Of a stretch of 25,821 bases of DNA, positions 24,310 to 25,821 are shown piece after piece (positions within the stretch are counted from its first letter, which is position 1; the number at the start of each line of letters is the position of its first letter). This stretch comes from an uncultured Veillonella sp. (lineage in GTDB: Bacteria > Bacillota > Negativicutes > Veillonellales > Veillonellaceae), in contig URSE01000007.1 of the NCBI GenBank assembly GCA_900550455.1, forward strand, positions 1-25,821, given 5' to 3'. The notes beneath the pieces were generated by a model. It ran no database searches and had not been told where the DNA came from. It was given only the letters and a program-made list of their open reading frames with translations. The translations under genes and the position numbers were made by a program.

Positions 24310-24367
24310 AAAAATCCTCCCTCTAGGCATCTGGGTCCATAGACCCCATCTGCCCAAATAGGAGGAT
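24310..24367 (-). terminator. Long terminator hairpin after rarA
   Basis: Nested stems ATCCTCC/GGAGGAT (24367-24361 with 24320-24314), GGCA/TGCC and GGGTC/GACCC with a TATG loop make a 54-nt hairpin. It is followed by TTTTT on the minus strand and lies about 50 nt past the rarA stop. The rest of the 267-nt gap to ftsK holds only the smaller hairpin and the ftsK promoter. Confidence 0.75.
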
Positions 24368-24415
24368 ACGTTTCCTATGTATAAAAAGGAGTCATAACAC
24401 CATAGTGAGATGACC

Positions 24416-25714
24416 TTATTTTTTTCTATCTTCCCAAACCTTATGAAGAATGGCTTCTTGCCCATGATCAACCGCTTGGTAATAATTAACCCCTAGCAGT
24501 TGGTCTGGTAGATACTGCTGGTCTACCCAGCCGCTAGGATGGTTATGCGGGAGGTCATACCCCTTGCCATGCCCCAATTCCTTGGCACCACTATAATGGG
24601 TATCCCGCAAATGATTCGGAACTGGACCACACTGTTTGTGACGCACATCCGACAATGCGCGATCAATAGCCAAATAGGCAGAATTTGATTTTTCTGCCAA
24701 GGCCACATAGGAAGCTGCTTCCGACAAAATAATACGCGCTTCAGGAAAACCCACCATATGAGCTGCCTGGGCTGCCGCATTGGCCACTACTAGGGCCTGT
24801 GGATCTGCTAATCCCACATCTTCAGCTGCGCAAATAAGGATACGACGAGCTATAAAATTAGGGTCCTCTCCGGCCTCTATCATGCGGGCCAAATAATGAA
24901 GGGTTGCATTAACATCCGATCCCCGCATGGATTTAATAAAGGCAGAAATAGTGTCATAATGATTATCGCCCTTCTTATCATAGGAATAGACCCGACGCCC
25001 CAAGACCTTTTCTAGCGCCTCTTGGGTCAAGGCCTCTCCTGATTTAACCATAGCAACGGCCTGTTCCAAAATATTAAGGCCCATACGAGCATCCCCATTT
25101 ACAAAGGCACCAATGGTCAAGAGAACCTCTTGATCAGCGGTAACACCTTTAGCGCCTAGCCCCCTATCGGAATCTTCCAAGGCCCGGCGCAAAAGTCTTC
25201 CTATGGCCTCTGGACTCAAACTTTCAAGGGTAATAAGGCGGAGGCGACTCAAGAGGGCCCTATTAACTTCAAAGAAAGGATTTTCCGTCGTAGCCCCGAT
25301 AAGAACGATTGTCCCATCTTCCACACAAGGCAAAAGGACATCTTGTTGTCCTTTATTAAAACGGTGTATTTCGTCCAGAAAAAGGATAGTTCGCTGTTGA
25401 AAAGACCGGATATATTTTTTGGCCTCTTCAATGACGGACCGCAATTCAGAAATACCCGTATTGGTCGCATTCAATTGTACAAAACGGCTATGACTCATAG
25501 CCGCTATAATCCCTGCCAAGGTCGTTTTTCCCGTCCCAGAGGGCCCATAAAAGAGCATGGAAGGAATAGTATCTTGATCCAGCATGGCCCGCAAAAAGCT
25601 TCCCTTGCCAACAGCCTTATCCTGTCCATAAAAATCATCCAAACTAGTTGGTCTCATACGAACTGCCAAAGGTTCAAAGGCACGGCTTTGCAAGTCATCA
25701 AATAAGCTGTCCAT
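24416..25714 (-). CDS. rarA: Replication-associated recombination protein RarA (MgsA)
   Basis: This AAA+ ATPase related to clamp loaders acts at stalled replication forks. The 432 residues hold the N-terminal segment RMRPTSLDDFYGQDKAVG, Walker A GPSGTGKTT (57-65), DEIHRFNKGQQD with Walker B at 114-117, and the sensor-1 GATTENPFFEVNRALLSR. The C-terminal tetramerisation domain includes RGSDVNATLHYLARM and ICAAEDVGLADPQA. The ATG has AGGAG 6 nt upstream. A terminator of an upstream RNA gene ends only 16 nt before it and no promoter fits between. Expression therefore probably comes from read-through of that terminator or from upstream. Confidence 0.95.
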   Translation of the reverse strand: MDSLFDDLQSRAFEPLAVRMRPTSLDDFYGQDKAVGKGSFLRAMLDQDTIPSMLFYGPSGTGKTTLAGIIAAMSHSRFVQLNATNTGISELRSVIEEAKKYIRSFQQRTILFLDEIHRFNKGQQDVLLPCVEDGTIVLIGATTENPFFEVNRALLSRLRLITLESLSPEAIGRLLRRALEDSDRGLGAKGVTADQEVLLTIGAFVNGDARMGLNILEQAVAMVKSGEALTQEALEKVLGRRVYSYDKKGDNHYDTISAFIKSMRGSDVNATLHYLARMIEAGEDPNFIARRILICAAEDVGLADPQALVVANAAAQAAHMVGFPEARIILSEAASYVALAEKSNSAYLAIDRALSDVRHKQCGPVPNHLRDTHYSGAKELGHGKGYDLPHNHPSGWVDQQYLPDQLLGVNYYQAVDHGQEAILHKVWEDRKK

Positions 25715-25730
25715 CTATATCTCCTAACTA

Positions 25731-25753
25731 AAAAAACCGCTTCAAGAGCGGTT
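25731..25753 (-). terminator. Terminator of the RNA gene upstream of rarA
   Basis: AACCGCT (25753-25747) pairs perfectly with AGCGGTT (25741-25735) around a 5-nt loop. The U-run on the minus strand ends at 25731. Confidence 0.88.
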
Positions 25754-25809
25754 AGAAATAAGCCCCACCGTGCCGTTTGCAACGCTGACTTTTGATCCTG
25801 CGTACAGCA
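25754..25809 (-). ncRNA. 3' part of a structured RNA, possibly 6S RNA (truncated)
   Basis: No reading frame covers this stretch between the contig end and a strong terminator. On the minus strand it contains GCAAACGGCACGGTGGGGCTT, read as GCAAACGGCA then CGGTGGGGCTT. This resembles the conserved CGGCA plus G-rich closing strand at the 3' end of 6S RNA. A location directly before rarA also fits 6S RNA in some Firmicutes, from memory. 6S RNA mimics an open promoter and holds sigma-70 RNA polymerase in slow growth. The 5' half is off the contig, so pairing cannot be tested. SRP RNA and tmRNA hallmarks are absent. Confidence 0.45.
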
Positions 25810-25821
25810 AGATCGGAAGAG
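25810..25821. other. Illumina adapter remnant at the contig end
   Basis: AGATCGGAAGAG is identical to the first 12 bases of the Illumina TruSeq adapter and sits exactly at the end of the sequence. It is very probably untrimmed adapter, so genomic sequence should be taken to end at about 25809. Confidence 0.9.

Noticed and set aside
24310..24367. Riboswitch or T-box upstream of ftsK
   Set aside because: No T-box or known riboswitch core is visible; the nested stem plus U-run is explained by termination after rarA, and ftsK has its own promoter downstream.
24289..24471. 60-codon minus-strand frame between rarA and ftsK
   Set aside because: It overlaps the rarA end and the terminator hairpin, and its sequence looks like no protein.
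25754..25809. SRP RNA or tmRNA
   Set aside because: The SRP tetraloop/asymmetric-loop core and the tRNA-like end of tmRNA are absent.

Overview
The window looks like the end of a short-read contig from an anaerobic bacterium with Gram-positive-type housekeeping genes. The best guess is the Negativicutes, Veillonella-like. The hints are a Tat-exported NiFe hydrogenase with a cytochrome b anchor next to Firmicutes-type TrmK, YqfO/Nif3, RNase Y, RecX and a class A RNase P RNA. That placement is inference, because no 16S gene is present. Every gene I can support lies on the minus strand, so transcription runs from right (high coordinates) to left.

Right end (25821 to 24149). The last 12 bases match the start of the Illumina TruSeq adapter and are probably not genomic. 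Next comes the 3' part of a structured RNA, possibly 6S RNA, with its own terminator. rarA follows only about 16 bases later with no visible promoter, and then a long terminator-like hairpin.

Central housekeeping block (24148 to 15146). ftsK/spoIIIE has its own extended -10 promoter with a 14-bp palindrome over the -10. It leads a closely packed series: a short RodZ-like membrane HTH protein, a YgiQ radical SAM protein, an orphan solute-binding protein, rimO and cinA. The pgsA gene often found between rimO and cinA in Firmicutes is absent.

DNA and RNA metabolism block (15145 to 8672). recA has a near-consensus LexA box over its promoter and is translationally coupled to recX (TAATG). The rny gene (RNase Y) follows. 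It has a strong promoter over the recX stop codon, an intrinsic terminator inside its own leader and no normally placed start codon. dnaG and rpoD then form a short macromolecular-synthesis operon with an extended -10 promoter upstream and a hairpin downstream.

Stable RNA and tRNA-modification block (8671 to 5997). A CAT-anticodon tRNA has a promoter, an encoded CCA and a terminator. It is followed by trmK, a nif3-family gene and the RNase P RNA gene rnpB with a terminator.

Left end (5915 to 47). A thioredoxin with a WCKPC active site precedes a hydrogen-uptake operon: hyaA (Tat small subunit), hyaB (NiFe large subunit), hyaC (cytochrome b) and hyaD (maturation protease). A one-domain HupH/HyaF-type protein and a LemA-family membrane protein follow after a hairpin. 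The small subunit lacks both extra cysteines of oxygen-tolerant enzymes. The expected scheme is H2 oxidation outside the membrane with electrons passed through HyaC to the quinone pool. I saw no mobile element, CRISPR array or prophage gene.
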